Shown here piece by piece: positions 41,390-53,506 of a DNA stretch of 64,000 nt. The position numbers and the translations under genes are program-made. The stretch lies in NCBI GenBank assembly GCA_039881045.1, contig JAYWVB010000003.1, positions 930,001-994,000 on the forward strand, given 5' to 3'. The notes beneath the pieces were generated by a model that had not been told where the DNA came from, made no database searches, and saw only the letters and a program-made list of their open reading frames with translations. The DNA comes from Chaetomium olivaceum. Taxonomy: Eukaryota > Ascomycota > Sordariomycetes > Sordariales > Chaetomiaceae. How positions within the stretch are numbered: position 1 is the stretch's first letter; each line of letters starts with the position of its first letter.

Positions 41390-44189
41390 TTAAAAATAGA
41401 ACTGTTGCTGGGGTGGTTGGCCTGGCGGTGGATGGGCCAGGAAGTCAAAGTTCATCGAGTCCAGCCCGGTATTGAAGGGGTCGGGAGATTCTCAGAATGT
41501 CAGCCAGGACACCGATAGGTACAGTCATTGTACTCACCCCAAAAGATAGAATCATAGAGGTCCATCGGCGACATGTAGCTCGCGGGGTCGAATGCCATGT
41601 CGGGGAGCTGTTGCGCACCGGACCCAGGGGGCATTTGTGAAAAAGGGATACTATGTGGGTCGTTAACAAGAAGCACTGAATTCATCGAGTGTGAGTGCGT
41701 ACCCAGCGGAAAAGTCAGCCACCGAACCGCCGCTCTGCTGCTGTAGCTCAGTCATGGCGAGTGCTGCGTGTTGGTGCGGATCCAAGCTCACAGGCACAGA
41801 TCGCGGGTCTGGGACCATGCTGCCACTGGCGAGAAGCCCGGCCGGCGGTATGTGCGGCAGCGGTGTACGTGTGCCCGATGCCGTGCCGGAAATGCTCCTC
41901 TCCCTTTTGATTTGAGGGCCTACCACAGACCCGTGATCGTAAATGTTCTTGAGGGCCGCGAGGGCTCGCGACAGCGGACCGGACAGCTCGATGTCGAGGT
42001 CTGATTTGCGGATATTGGGGTGGGGTGAGGTTTGCTCCTTCGCCGCGGTCGCCGAGAGGGCGGAGATAAGGTCTCCTTGGAGCTGTCGGACCTCGGCATC
42101 CGCTTTTGTTTCACCCAGTATCCCCAGGAGAACGGCCGACGACAGGCCGTGGTAGGTGAACGCCCAGGAGCGGGTCGGTATCACGGACAGCTGGTGCATC
42201 GCGAGGAACATGCGCACGGTCTCGGTCAGGTTCGCCTTGCACTTTTCCGCGAGGAACTGTTTCTGTGCTGCGTCGAGATGGTTGCTGTCCCGTCGTATCA
42301 AGGCGGGTCGACAGCATACCGATATCATAAATGATGTGTGCAGCCGGATGGCGAAGTGCTGGAGCCTATCCATGGCTGACTTGCACGTCTCCTTACTGCG
42401 CAGCTGAAGTGACAACTTGCTGCGGATATTCTCGACCGCATCACAGTTGTCGACGATCTGAGCGTATGTGGCGTTTGCGATGGTATCCGGATTTAATCGT
42501 TGGGATATGATCTGGCACAGATTGAACATGGCTTCGAGATACGCCCACCCCTCCGTGCTCGCGCTCGAGGACATCGGGATTGGGCAGCAGGGGATGTTTG
42601 TCATGGGGGACCTGGCGAGCGTCAATTTCCGACCAAAGCCTGCTGAAGGGGGGGGGGGGGGCGGCTTACCGGTCAAAAGACAAAGACGTAAGGGTATCGT
42701 GCCAGAGGCATGTCCACCTGGGAGTATCAGCATCTGATTAAAAGCTTGTCGAGTCCAGAAAGGTTACCATAGCTTCCTCCTGGCCACTTCTTTTCGCGCA
42801 GCATCCGGAGTCTGCCGCCCATCCAGGGGTTGTGCCCGATGCAGGCCGAGTGACTGGGCAAGCCGGCAGGTGAGGCCGAGGAGCGCCCACGAAGCCTCGG
42901 CCTTCATGTCGTTGAGCAACACAAAGCTGGTCATGAGTAGGGCTTGTATGGAATCCAGATTCGGCCTAGGCGGTCGGTCAGTGGTGCCCAAGATTGGGAG
43001 CGTGGGGTGTGCATACCTCAATAGAAAGTTCCCAATCCTCAGAAAGTGGAATGATATCTGGATGTACTTTTGCGAGTCCCTTGTCCGCACATGGTAAGGG
43101 GAGTCGTGGTACTGCGAACCGACGGCAAGGACGGCAAACAGTATCGACAACCAGGACGCCGATACTGATTTTGTGGATTTGGTAGACGACCTGGCATTCT
43201 TAGCTCGGTCCTCAAGGTAGACCATGAGGCGGGATTCCAGGTCGTCGATGTCGATGACGAAGCCCCAGAACGGTTGTGGAATTTCCTTGTATGTCCGGAA
43301 GAGCCTGTGAATCGGTCAGCCATCCCCCCTTTCCGAACCCCCAGCCAGAATCAAACAACACCCACTTCATCACCTCCCGGTCGGACGGCAGTTCGGACGA
43401 AATATCCAGGGTCAACCTGTCCAGATGGCGCGAGGACATCAGCGGGAAGGGCGCCGAGTTGTCCAGGCCGAGTAGGGAGCGCATGTCTTGGCGGATCCCG
43501 CTGACCTCCTGGGGCTCGTTGGCGGAGGTTTGTTCTCGAAGTAGGGCTGGTATGCTGTTCTGACCCACATAACGCGTCGTCTCGGTGGTGTCGGGTTCTA
43601 CACGGGGCGCACACGGCGGGTGAGACACGGCCACGGCTGAATCCTCCAGATGCGCACAATCACTCACCGTACGCGCTGATGGCCTCGCGGGCCTCGTTGC
43701 TCTGACTCCGCGACTCCGGTTCCTCCGGCGAACGCGCCCTCTTCTTCCCGGACGCGGGGTGCTCCGATGTGCCCGATATGCTCTTCCCGGTGGCCGATCT
43801 GTTGGGCTTGTAGGAGCACAGCTGCGGATGCTCCCTCTTGATGCAGTTCTCACACGGACTCTTGTTGTCGCACTTGACTTTCCGTTGGCGGCACGGCCAG
43901 CACGCGGTACCTGTCATCACGACGCAGTCTGAGTAACCCATTCCTGTCACCGATTGGGCGGCGGCGCAGGCCGACCCCGGGGACCAGTAGCGCCGATAAC
44001 AATATCAGAGATAGCTCTGATGGCAATCCACTTGGCCCCGAGGGTCTGGCCGCCTGGCGGGGCTTCGGGGTATTCGGGGTTGAGGATGATCCACATACCG
44101 TAGCGTACTTTGCGATGCGAATGGATGATGCGATTTGCCTCCTCTGGTGTCAGATCCTCGACACTGGGACTCTCTTGTGTCTCCGACAT
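41390..44189 (-). CDS. Zn(II)2Cys6 transcription factor with fungal-specific TF domain
   Basis: Nine exons (44189-44099, 43910-43668, 43597-43366, 43304-43017, 42965-42768, 42717-42670, 42611-41703, 41650-41538, 41490-41390) give 740 aa, every junction in frame. Exon 1 ends RIIHSHRKVRYG, and exon 2 continues TACWPCRQRKVKCDNK. The zinc cluster is C-x2-C-x6-C-x5-C-x2-C-x8-C at residues ~34-61. The middle homology region includes SWLSILFAVLAVGSQYHDS, SWALLGLTCRLAQSLGLHR and RRKLWWTCLWHDTLTSLSFDR. The tail is Gln/Pro-rich (PPGQPPQQQFYF). It binds CGG-type sites in the nucleus (family knowledge); the regulated pathway is unknown. Exon 6 is only 48 bp. The following intron contains a 14-base G run (C on the sense strand, 42648-42661). 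The gene is divergent from the RdRP gene. Confidence 0.9.
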
Positions 44190-45285
44190 TTTCTAGGATG
44201 ACTGGGCGGGGCGTCGGATGGGGGGAGGCGGACGGGTAGGACCGTTGGATGGTAGGATGGGGGCGCCGGGAAGGAATCCGAGTGAGGCCCGAAGGAGGAG
44301 TCCCCGTCGGCAGTCGAACTGACGCGACTCTGTCCAGCTTGGAGAAGTGGGGTCTCAAGGGCGATAAGGGAGGGTCGCTGGGCTGATTGACGTTGGGGGG
44401 AAGGGTGTTGGGTATTACCAAGCGGAATGACAAGAAATCCTGGAAAACGAGCACCGGGTGTTGAATACCGATGCAAATCCGAAATGTCTGAAAAGGCGAA
44501 GAAGAAGCCGACAAACCTCAGTCGGGTGAGAGCGGGAGTGGGGAAGCTCGGGATTGGCGGCAAAGCTTGACTTTGGAGTTGGGACCACTCGTGTGACCAT
44601 TCCAGGTTTGTGGGTGGATCCGCCAGAATAAGACAAAAGCTCAAAAAGAGCCCGCCTGAGGCTGACTGAGCAACTTTGCGTTTTGCAACTCCAATTGACC
44701 CTCCTCTCCTCATCCAACTCTGCGACATTCGCAAACCGCCGACGACCCGGCCATGAACTATCGTTATTAGCGAGGGAAATTCGATTTCGATTACCATGTT
44801 TGCATGAGGTGTCATCAACAGCACAACTCGAGAGTTCGAAAATGTGACGGTTCCGGAAATGCCCCCACGTGGGTGCTCTGGCCAAGACCGGGATGCTGTG
44901 AAACGCCCCTTTCTTGCAGTTGAGGCCTGCGAGAAACTGCGAGGCCTGCAACTTTTCGAGACCGCCACAATCCCCAAGTCCAATTGCTTCGCTACCCAAT
45001 GTGTCAAGCCGCCAATAGCTGAACCTTCGATCCAATCTTTGGTACCAAAAAGGAAGAGCTACGCGAAAAAGATGGCTGGCCCGTGCGTCATACCATTGAG
45101 GCCCACCAGATTCTGGGGTATTTGGTGCAACATAATTTAGCTCCCGACCCGCTACAACCGCGCAACTCGCACTTGCAGGGTTCCCATTGCGCCTCTTATG
45201 ACCTCGCGCAAACCTCCCATGGCACCCGGAACTTGCAAATACATATTGTTTCGCATTGCGCTTGATCAATTCACTACAGAAAGCT
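44190..45285. promoter_or_regulatory. Divergent promoter region between C6 regulator and RdRP
   Basis: About 1.1 kb separates the two start codons. A long minus-strand open frame runs through it (44415-45374), but it has no domain, overlaps both genes' leaders and is not supported. Candidate regulatory sites cannot be told apart by eye. Confidence 0.4.
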
Positions 45286-48200
45286 ATGGGCGCGACTCCA
45301 GGTCCGGCAATCCCGGTGACGCCCAGCAGTAAGCGCATCGTGGGGAACGTCGCTGTCGAGAGGGTGATCCGCAAGCTGAACAGCGACTACGGACTCGGCA
45401 TCGAGATCCCCGACCCCACCCTCAGCCCCTCGAGACGCAAACAACTCAGCGCCCAGGACGAGCAGTATGCGCGGTGGGACCGCATCTGCCGCGGAGTACA
45501 GTTTCTATTTTACCAACAAGGCGACACGCTCGACCAGGCGCTCGAGTCGTTCTTCAATGAGGCCAAGGCAGCGAGTCTGCGCTGGGTGCCCAAACCTCTC
45601 GCTGAACCCGGCACTCTTCCTTCATCAAAAGCCCCTCCGAAAGCGCAAACCGCTGGTCAACAATGGAATCTACAAACAATCCTGCTCAGTGTTATCGATG
45701 ACTTCAAAGCCGTGGCGAGACCTGCCTTGTTTCTCCCGAAGCCGAATGGCGACACTTCTATTCTTGCGCCAGTTGTCGCGTCCGGTGACGAAGGGGGCGA
45801 ATCCCCCGGATCCCCTGGCTCTAAGCGGTCATTCGATAGCGACGATGATCATGGCGCCAAGAGAGCCAAAGGAAAGGCACTCCTAACCCCTCACGGCCCA
45901 TCCGCGGGCCCCTCGGTATTCACTGATGCGCTCGACAAAGTACCCAGCCGCCGACACCTTGGCCGCCTTCCGGAGAAATGGACCCCCGAGCGGCCCCGGC
46001 TGGATCAAGAGCCAGACAGCTCGAGTGACACTTCCAACACTAGCAAGGGGTCCAGCGTCTTTAGCCATCCTGGGCGGCAGCACTCGACCCAAACGACACT
46101 GGACAGAGACTCACAGGAACCGAAGCGCCCTCTCGGCACCCCAATCTCCACACGGCCGTCGCCGTCGCCGTCGCAATTCAATATTACCCATCGGACGGCT
46201 CCCCAACCGCTTGGATCCCGCGGCCCGACACAGAGTCCTCCGAAACCGTCCCCACGGTCGTCCGCGGTGAGCACCGTCTACTCCGACTCGTCCGTTCCCA
46301 GCAGTTCTTTTCCAGATAAGGCCTCGTGGGACCAAGTGGATGATTCACTGGATGGCACCAAGCTCACCCCAATCCAGAGCAGGCTGCAAAATATATGGCG
46401 TAAGTCAACCAATCCGGGTGATTGATTTGACCTCATTTTCTTACGCGATATAGCCAAGTTCCCTCGCTGGCTTCGCGATGCACCTCTTGCCGTCGCATGG
46501 GAGATCACCAGGATTTGCCTGCACTGCAAAGTCGAGATTGATGATGACACCATAAAAAATACGATCCCAAATGGGCCAAATCAGACATGCTTGGCATCTG
46601 GCGGAGTCTCAGCCAGCTCGATCCCTTCCGCGGGAAGTCGTTTCCCGAGCGCCCACCAGCAGAAGTGTTCGCGGCCGCCCTAGCGGGGTTTGAGAGCAGG
46701 GGAAACACGGTCCTAATGTCGGCCGCGCTGGAATTTAACCCTAGCAAATCTGGTCCTTTGTTTCTGCTCGACATGAAACCGCTTAGATTCGACGAAGGCT
46801 GCAGGCTGACACGGCGGTTTGGCCCAGACCGCTTCCTGGAGGTGCTTATCCCGTCTCCCACCGCGCTGAACGCTCCTCCGATCATCAAGGACAAAGATGG
46901 AGGAGCCGATCAGCTCATTCAATGGTTTACACAGAAACCACATTTCCTAGTGGGGCGGCAATGGCAGGCGTTCTACTCCAAGGACGCAGGGTACAGAAAG
47001 CCGCCAAAGGATTTCAAGCTCGGTCCGGACGCCAAAGCCACGTTCAAGGAGAGGGTGCATTTCTTCGCTGAGAACGGTCCCAACTTTCGCCCTACTGCCA
47101 TTCGCTCGAGACACGACATTCCCTCCGACACGGCCCAGCAGCGAACCCAAATCAAGGTTAGCCAGATGTTGGACTGGCTTCTGCAGCTAGAACAGAACGA
47201 ATCGCAGCCTCACCTGAAGCTGTTCTCACGCATCCAGCTTGGTTTGAGCAAGACGTTTCCGGCCATCAAATTTGAGCCCGACCAGATCCTCCATCGCACC
47301 GAAGACATTCTTTCACCCAAGCGCAAAATCATGAACGACGGCATCGGTCGTATGTCTCGTAGCGTGGCGAGGAAGGTTCGGGATGTCCTGGGGCTCAGCG
47401 ACATCCCTTCCGCCATCCAAGGGCGGATGGGCTCTGCGAAGGGAATGTGGTTGATGGACGTGGCCGATTCTGGGGATGTCGACTGGATCGAGACATACCC
47501 GTCACAGCGGAAATGGAATTGCGATTATACTGATCCGTTCCACCGGACACTCGAGGTCCGCAGTGTGGCCTCGGAGCTGAAACCGGCGGGACTGAACCTG
47601 CAGTTTCTACCAGTCCTGGAGGATAGGGCCAGGGACAAGAGGCGTATGAGGCATGCAATTGGGAAGCGCCTCACGAACGATCTGGAGATGCAGTTTGAAA
47701 ATCAAAAGACTGCCTTGAAGCGCCCTTTGCAATTTCGACAGTGGGTCAATGAGAACTCAAACGGACGGGCTGATCGTGTCAAGCACGGCCAAGTTCCATT
47801 CCTGGGCGGGCTCCCTGAGAGCAAGAGTGAGATTTTGAATTTCCTCTTGAACAGTGGGTTTGACCCCAAGTCGCAAAAGTACTTGCAGGATCTGGCGTGG
47901 GACCTACAAAAACAAAAGTGTGATATCCTGCGGACCAAGCTCAACATCAGAGTGGGTTGTTCCGCTTACATCTACATGGTAATCGACTTTTGGGGTGTTC
48001 TGGAGGAGAACGAGGTGCATGTCGGCTTTTCGTCCAAATTCCGGGATGAATCAGATGACATCTCTTACACCCTCTTGACCGACCGCGATGTCCTTGTTGC
48101 TCGCTCACCAGCCCACTTTGTGAGCGACGTTCAAAAGGTCAGGGCGGTGTTCAAGCGAGAGTTGCACGCTCTCAAAGATGTCATTGTCTTCTCCGCCAAA

Positions 48201-49442
48201 GGAAACATCCCGCTGGCTGACAAGCTCTCGGGAGGTGACTACGATGGAGATATGGCTTGGGTTTGTTGGGACTCGGACATCGTTGAGAACTTTGTGAACG
48301 CCGACATGCCGGATGAGCTAGATCTTTCTGCGTACCTAGGCAAGGACAAGACGACTTTCGAAGAGCTAGTCCGCCAAACCGGGCAGACGGGCAACTCGGC
48401 TCGCTACGAAGCGGTCTACGACATGATCAACAAGAGCTTCCAGTTTGCGATGCAGCCAAACTACTTGGGAATCTGCACCAACTACAAAGAGCGGGTATGC
48501 TATCATAATAACAGTGTCAACAACCGAGCTGCCGTACTTCTCAGCAGCTTGGTGGGCAAGCTGGTTGATCAGAGCAAGCAGGGCATCATCTTCAACGCTG
48601 AGAGCTGGGACCGGCTGCGAAGGGACTACTTCCCTGGCAGAATGTTCTTAGAGGACCCAGCGTACAAGGGCGATCACTGGGGGGGAACTGAGGAGCCGCA
48701 ACACATAATCGACTACCTCAAGTTTTCCATTGCGAAACCAGCCATCGACCGTGAGCTTCAGTCATTCCATGAATCCATGGCAGCCGCAAAGGGTTCCGCG
48801 GCCGAAGCATCTGGAGAAGGCGCTCACTGGTGGGATCCAGACCTTGCCATATACTATGAGCACCTAAAATCCCTCACCAAGACCTCGCGCTCATTAAAAA
48901 GCATCTTAGAAGCGCTCAACAACTCCATCTGCGGCGTCGAGCGTGAGTGGAAGCGCCTCATCCACATCCGCGACGGCAACCTCGGGTACCCAGAGAAGGT
49001 CAAGCGGGTCTACGCCAAATGGCTCGAAATCGATCTCGCTTCTGTCAGCAACGCGGGCTCCAACATGACCGACTCTAAGACGCCCGGACTGCTGGGGCAG
49101 CCATACCTCGCCGAGCGCGGGGCGAGCGCGACGAGCCTGTGGGAGCTGATCAAGGCGAGCGCGGCGTTCAAGATGTACTACCGGATGAACCCCAAGTTTG
49201 TCTGGCAGATCGCCGGGTGCCAGCTCGCCTTCATCAAGGCCCAAGTGACTTCGGGCAGGGCGGGCGGTGGTTCCGACGGCATGCCCCTGTTGGTCACGCC
49301 TCACATGTACGCCGGGCTGGCGTCGGACGGGCGCTTTGTCAAGCAGTACGTGGCGCGGCTGGAGGGTGAGGGGTCGGAGTATCCCGACGTAGACGACGGC
49401 GAGGAAGCTGTTGACGGAGGGAGAGGGGACGACGTTGACTGA
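45286..49442 (+). CDS. QDE-1-like RNA-dependent RNA polymerase, frame changes at A6T slippery site
   Basis: Exon 1 is 45286-46399. After a 54-bp intron, exon 2 starts at 46454 and reads PKFPRWLRDAPLAVAW...EIDDDTIK. At 46554-46560 (A AAA AAT) the frame must move by -1 to continue YDPKWAKSDMLGIWRSL, which is open to 49442. The total is about 1368 aa, close to QDE-1. The polymerase core is clear: EFNPSKSGPLF, CRLTRRFGPDRFLE, and the catalytic loop SGGDYDGDMAW about 400 residues from the C-terminus, as in QDE-1. The enzyme makes double-stranded RNA for quelling or meiotic silencing (family knowledge). The N-terminal 370 residues are mostly Ser/Pro-rich and disordered, with a KRAKGK motif. Assignment among QDE-1, SAD-1 and RRP-3 rests on length only. 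The frame change may be mutation, sequence error or slippage. Confidence 0.9.
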
Positions 49443-50935
49443 CGCTAAACTGATGACCTCGCCTTTCGATTTTGGTGATTCCTACCATGATTTCTTGGCC
49501 GTCTCGCGCTTATGGATGGACATATTAATCGACCTGTTTTATGGGTGAACACTGAACAGCCAGGATTAGTCTATCTTTGAGCACTCATTTTATATGATTA
49601 TGGAGGGTCTTTCGCCCTGATGTTTCTAGCGTTGTCTGGGTTTCTGGTACTGTCTTTTGGGGAGAGCGAGCAATGTCCTATCCTCTTTTGGTCGCCGCGT
49701 TGGAATAATGTTTTTGCCGCGGGGAGCGGGGGTCAATCCATGTTGGGAAATAATGACGGTGGAAGTATGACTGAGACGCTGATTTTAATTTCGGTTTAGG
49801 TATTTTTATGACCACCTCCAGTTGATAGAGTTGGTGAGCTCTCTCTTTAAAATGTTTCTTCGCCCTCGAGTCCGCTCGTGTAACTATCAGGGGTCTGTCG
49901 GACACATACACCCGCAACACACACAGGCACCACCAAGGCCCATACATGACTAGAGACGGCAAAGAGGGCTTCACGATACATTGCCAGGCTTCAACTGCCG
50001 GCCAGGAGACAGAGGACGCCACTCAGAGAACCCCTCGCTCGTCTCCGCCCGTATTGGCACCACACCCGTTCGGTCGACACACATTCTCGGTCTCTCTTGG
50101 CAGTTCCTCGGTCAATAACGTCTTGCCCCGAGACTGCTGAAAGCGGAAGCCAAGACTCTCGTTGCATGGTTAATACTCCCCGGGGATTGGGGTTTGGAGT
50201 CCTATTCGAGGGCCCGGCTATTTCGTCCGGATCATCAACCTCCAACTCGGGGTGGGAGACCCAGAACAACCAAGCCGCTGCAACCTGGGACGGGCGCAGA
50301 GCTCCAAACCCGGAAGGAATTAACTCTCCCCACTTATTCATCCCAGCCGTTGAATAAGCTTTAGAAGAATCCACAACGGTTGATTGCATGCTGCCGGGCG
50401 GCACCATGTGACGGGTCAGGCCCTAGCACCTTGTCATTGCTGAGAAAGACTGGTTCTGCATGATTTCATCTCCGCATCCTTTAAATCGCGCCCTCGGAAA
50501 GTATGGCAATGGAACCACACGAAATCCCCGCTAGCCGTTGCTCCGGCAGAGACGGTCAGGGAAACTCAGCAACGATAAAATCTCCTGTTGTCCAATCGGC
50601 AATTCTCCTGTCTCCCCACTCGGCTTGCCATTAATACGTACCCTCCTTCTCGGGGAGTGATCCGGTGTTTGTTTCCGGGCTTGGCGGATCTGCATGAAAC
50701 TCCTCGATAATCTACCAAGGGCACGCACGCCTATCATAGGCACATCGCGGATCCGGTTCGGCTTCAAGCTGCCGAGGAGGTTACCAGCAGGAGCCAAGTT
50801 CTTCCACACGGAGAAAGGAGCGGTAGTGGTTATGCTACAAAGTGGTGTGGGCTCCCGCGGACTCTCTTGCGCCCGGAGTGTCTTGATCAGAGTGCCAGGG
50901 ACAGATCTCTTGTACGGTGAAGAGTCCTCTTCAAG
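49443..50935. other. Intergenic, no gene seen
   Basis: This 1.5-kb gap lies between the RdRP and the GMC oxidoreductase, both on the plus strand. TTTAAAT at 50480-50486 could be a TATA-like element but is 450 bp from the start. No gene or repeat recognised. Confidence 0.4.
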
Positions 50936-52866
50936 ATGAAGTTATTCCGAAACCAAGAACGAGGCAATGCCCTCCGCACTTTCCTCTCTTTGGCCCTCTT
51001 AGCCCATAGCCCACTTACTACAGCACAAACCGCCCCTGTCGATGGTGCTGTCTACGACTACATCGTGGTGGGCAGCGGCCCTGGCGGTGCCGTGGTGGCA
51101 GTCAACCTCGCCAAGGCAGGCCACTCCGTCCTTTTGCTTGAAGCAGGTGACAACAACCCGGGCCAGGGCTTCGGGCGGTACACTCCGACCGTGACTTGGG
51201 ACTTCTATGTCAAGCATTACCCCGAGGGCGACCCTCGCGACAACCAGTACAGCCATCTGACATGGCTCACACCCGAGGGTCGCTACTGGGTCGGCCAGAG
51301 CGGTGCACCTGCAGGCTCCAAGCTCCTGGGCGTCTATTACCCTCGCGGTGCGACGCTTGGCGGGTCGTCTATGATCAACGCGATGGTTTGCTGGCTGCCG
51401 AGCGAGAGCGACTGGAACTACCACGCCGAGGTGACTGGAGATGACAGCTGGAGGTATGTTTGCCGCCATCTCCAACCCCTGGAAGGATATTGACTGTCTC
51501 AGGGCCGAGAACATGCACAAGATCTTCACCAAGATCGAAAAGAACAACTACGCCACCGCAGGCACGGCCAACCACGGCTTCAACGGCTACTTCCAGACCC
51601 AAATGGGCGCGATGCAGCAGTCCAAGCAAACCGGCCCCCTCCAAGGCAACAGCGTAATGGCGGCGTACGCGAAGGACTGGAACTCGACCATGTCCATGTC
51701 CAACCTGCTGATCCGCGACCCCAACGAGATCACCCCCACACGCGATCAGACCTCAAGCATCTACGGCCTCGTCAACCACCAATACGCCAACGGCAACCGC
51801 TATAGCTCGCGCAACTACGTGCAGGAGGCCGTGCAGGCCGGCGCCAACCTGACTGTCTCGCTCACCTCGCTCGCCACCAAAGTGCTCTTCGACACCACCG
51901 GCTCCAAATGCGGGGATGGCAGCACGCCCCGCGCCACGGGCGTTGAGTTCCTCTTTGGCAAGTCACTTTACAAAGCCGACAACCGACGCGCGGCCAACGC
52001 GGCGGGTGTCAAGCGCACAGCCATAGCCCGGCGCGAGGTCATCGTCTCGGGCGGCGCCTTCAACTCGCCGCAGCTGCTGCTCCTGAGCGGTGTCGGCAAC
52101 GCGACGGAGCTAGCCAAGTTCAACATCCCCGTGGTCAAGGACCTGCCCGGCGTCGGACGCAACCTGATGGACAACCAGGAGATGCCCATCGTCGGTAGCG
52201 GCAACGGCGGCACCGGCATGGCGGGCGTGGCCATGTACAAGACGCGGCACCCGGCGCACGGAGAGCGCGACATGTTTTTGATGGGAGGCCAGGGGTTCTT
52301 GTTCCGCGGGTTCTGGCCCGATAACCCAGTGCGCGTCCCTGCGGACCCGCGCCAGCCGTATGGCGTGAGCATGGTGAAGGGGTCGAGCGTCAATAACCAG
52401 GGCTGGGTCAAGCTGCGCAGCGCTGATCCTATGGATACGCCTGAAATCAACTTCAACCACTACGCTACAGGTGCTGAGTATGATCTTGAGGCGATGAAGG
52501 ATACGGTTGCCTGGATCCGGACTGTGTACAAGCGGGTAGGGATCACGACGGTTGAGCCGCCGTGCGCTGCTGGGCCCGATGCGAACGGGTACTGTGGTAA
52601 GGAAAGATGAAGACTGGATTTATAAGCAGACCTTTGGGCACCACCCGACATCGACGAACAAGATCGGCGCGGATGATGATCCGATGGCGGTGCTGGACTC
52701 CAAGTTCCGGGTCAGGGGGGTTAGTGGTTTGAGGGTGATTGACGCGAGTGCCTTTGCGCGGATCCCGGGTATCTTCCCCGCGGTGTCGACATTCATGATT
52801 TCTCAGAAGGCGAGTGACGATATGCTGGCTGAGCTGGCGGCTGGGACTGCGCTGGAGCAGTGCTGA
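50936..52866 (+). pseudogene. GMC oxidoreductase, frameshifted before the catalytic C-terminus
   Basis: Exon 1 (50936-51453) and exon 2 (from 51503) join in frame. A signal peptide covers residues ~1-31. The FAD-binding site is DYIVVGSGPGGAVVA with a LLLEAG acid. GMC signature 1 reads YPRGATLGGSSMINAMV, and signature 2 is in SGGAFNSPQLLLLSG. The frame ends at 52610, right after NGYCGKER. The rest continues one frame over to 52866 as DEDWIYKQTFGHHPTSTNKIG...PGIFPAVSTFMISQK and contains the catalytic His pair. Reading one A fewer in the AAA at 52603-52605 would give one open frame. As written, the product lacks its active-site His. Intact members are secreted alcohol or sugar oxidases/dehydrogenases. 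Confidence 0.82.
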
Positions 52867-53167
52867 TCGGGTGGCTGCCCAGCGGGCTTGCCGCCGCGGT
52901 GCTCGGTGGAGTTGAGACTGATGCACAACGGTTTACGAGGGAGACGAAAATGAAATTATGCAAGGAGATCCTTGTCGAAAAATGCCATGATCAATTCGAA
53001 TGGTTTTAGTATCAGAATTAAGCAGTACATCCTTTGTGAGTGACGAGCTTGGTCGACCCCTGAGCGAACGCGGTGCAGCTGACTACCTAAGGTACCTTGC
53101 CGCAAAGATGTACCGCAACCTATAGGTGGTAGGTAGCACGGTCAGCCCTAGAGGCTAGAGCTATAGG
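52867..53167. other. Intergenic, no gene seen
   Basis: About 300 bp between the GMC gene and a minisatellite. No feature recognised. Confidence 0.35.
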
Positions 53168-53405
53168 GTGTGCCTGGAGGAACGTACGAGGAACGAGTAC
53201 TTCCGAAAGGTTCCTTTTGCCTGGAGGAACGTACGAGGAACGAGTGCCTGGAGGAACGTACGAGGAACGAGTACTTCCGAAAGGTTCCTTTTGCCTGGAG
53301 GAACGTACGAGGAACGAGTACTTCCGAAAGGTTCCTTTTGCCTGGAGGAACGTACGAGGAACGAGTACTTCCGAAAGGTTCCTTTGCCTGGAGGAACGTA
53401 TTCCG
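53168..53405. repeat. 47-bp minisatellite
   Basis: About five tandem copies of a 47-base unit beginning TGCCTGGAGGAACGTACGAG and ending AAAGGTTCCTTT. Four copies are essentially identical. The second is cut to its first 27 bases, and the last lacks one T at its border and then diverges. Each unit carries GGAA and TTCC half-sites able to form small hairpins. The unit length is not a multiple of three, so open frames across it change phase at each copy and are not genes. Confidence 0.92.
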
Positions 53406-53448
53406 AGAAAAACCATGGCCTGCTCAAGCACGGACCAATTCCCTGGAG

Positions 53449-53506
53449 TGACCCATAAAAAACCCATAAAAAACCCATAAAAATCCCATAAAAAACCCAT
53501 AAAAAA
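53449..53506. repeat. 11-bp CCCATAAAAAA tandem repeat
   Basis: Five consecutive copies of CCCATAAAAAA, with one copy carrying a T in place of an A. It starts 45 bp after the 47-bp minisatellite. The strand asymmetry is strong, with no T-rich run on the same strand. Confidence 0.9.

Noticed and set aside
44415..45374. 319-codon minus-strand open frame between the C6 regulator and the RdRP
   Set aside because: It overlaps the leaders of both genes, has no domain or signal peptide, and its composition looks like antisense of untranslated DNA.
53168..53506. CRISPR-like array
   Set aside because: The copies are directly adjacent with no unique spacers, and the genome is eukaryotic.
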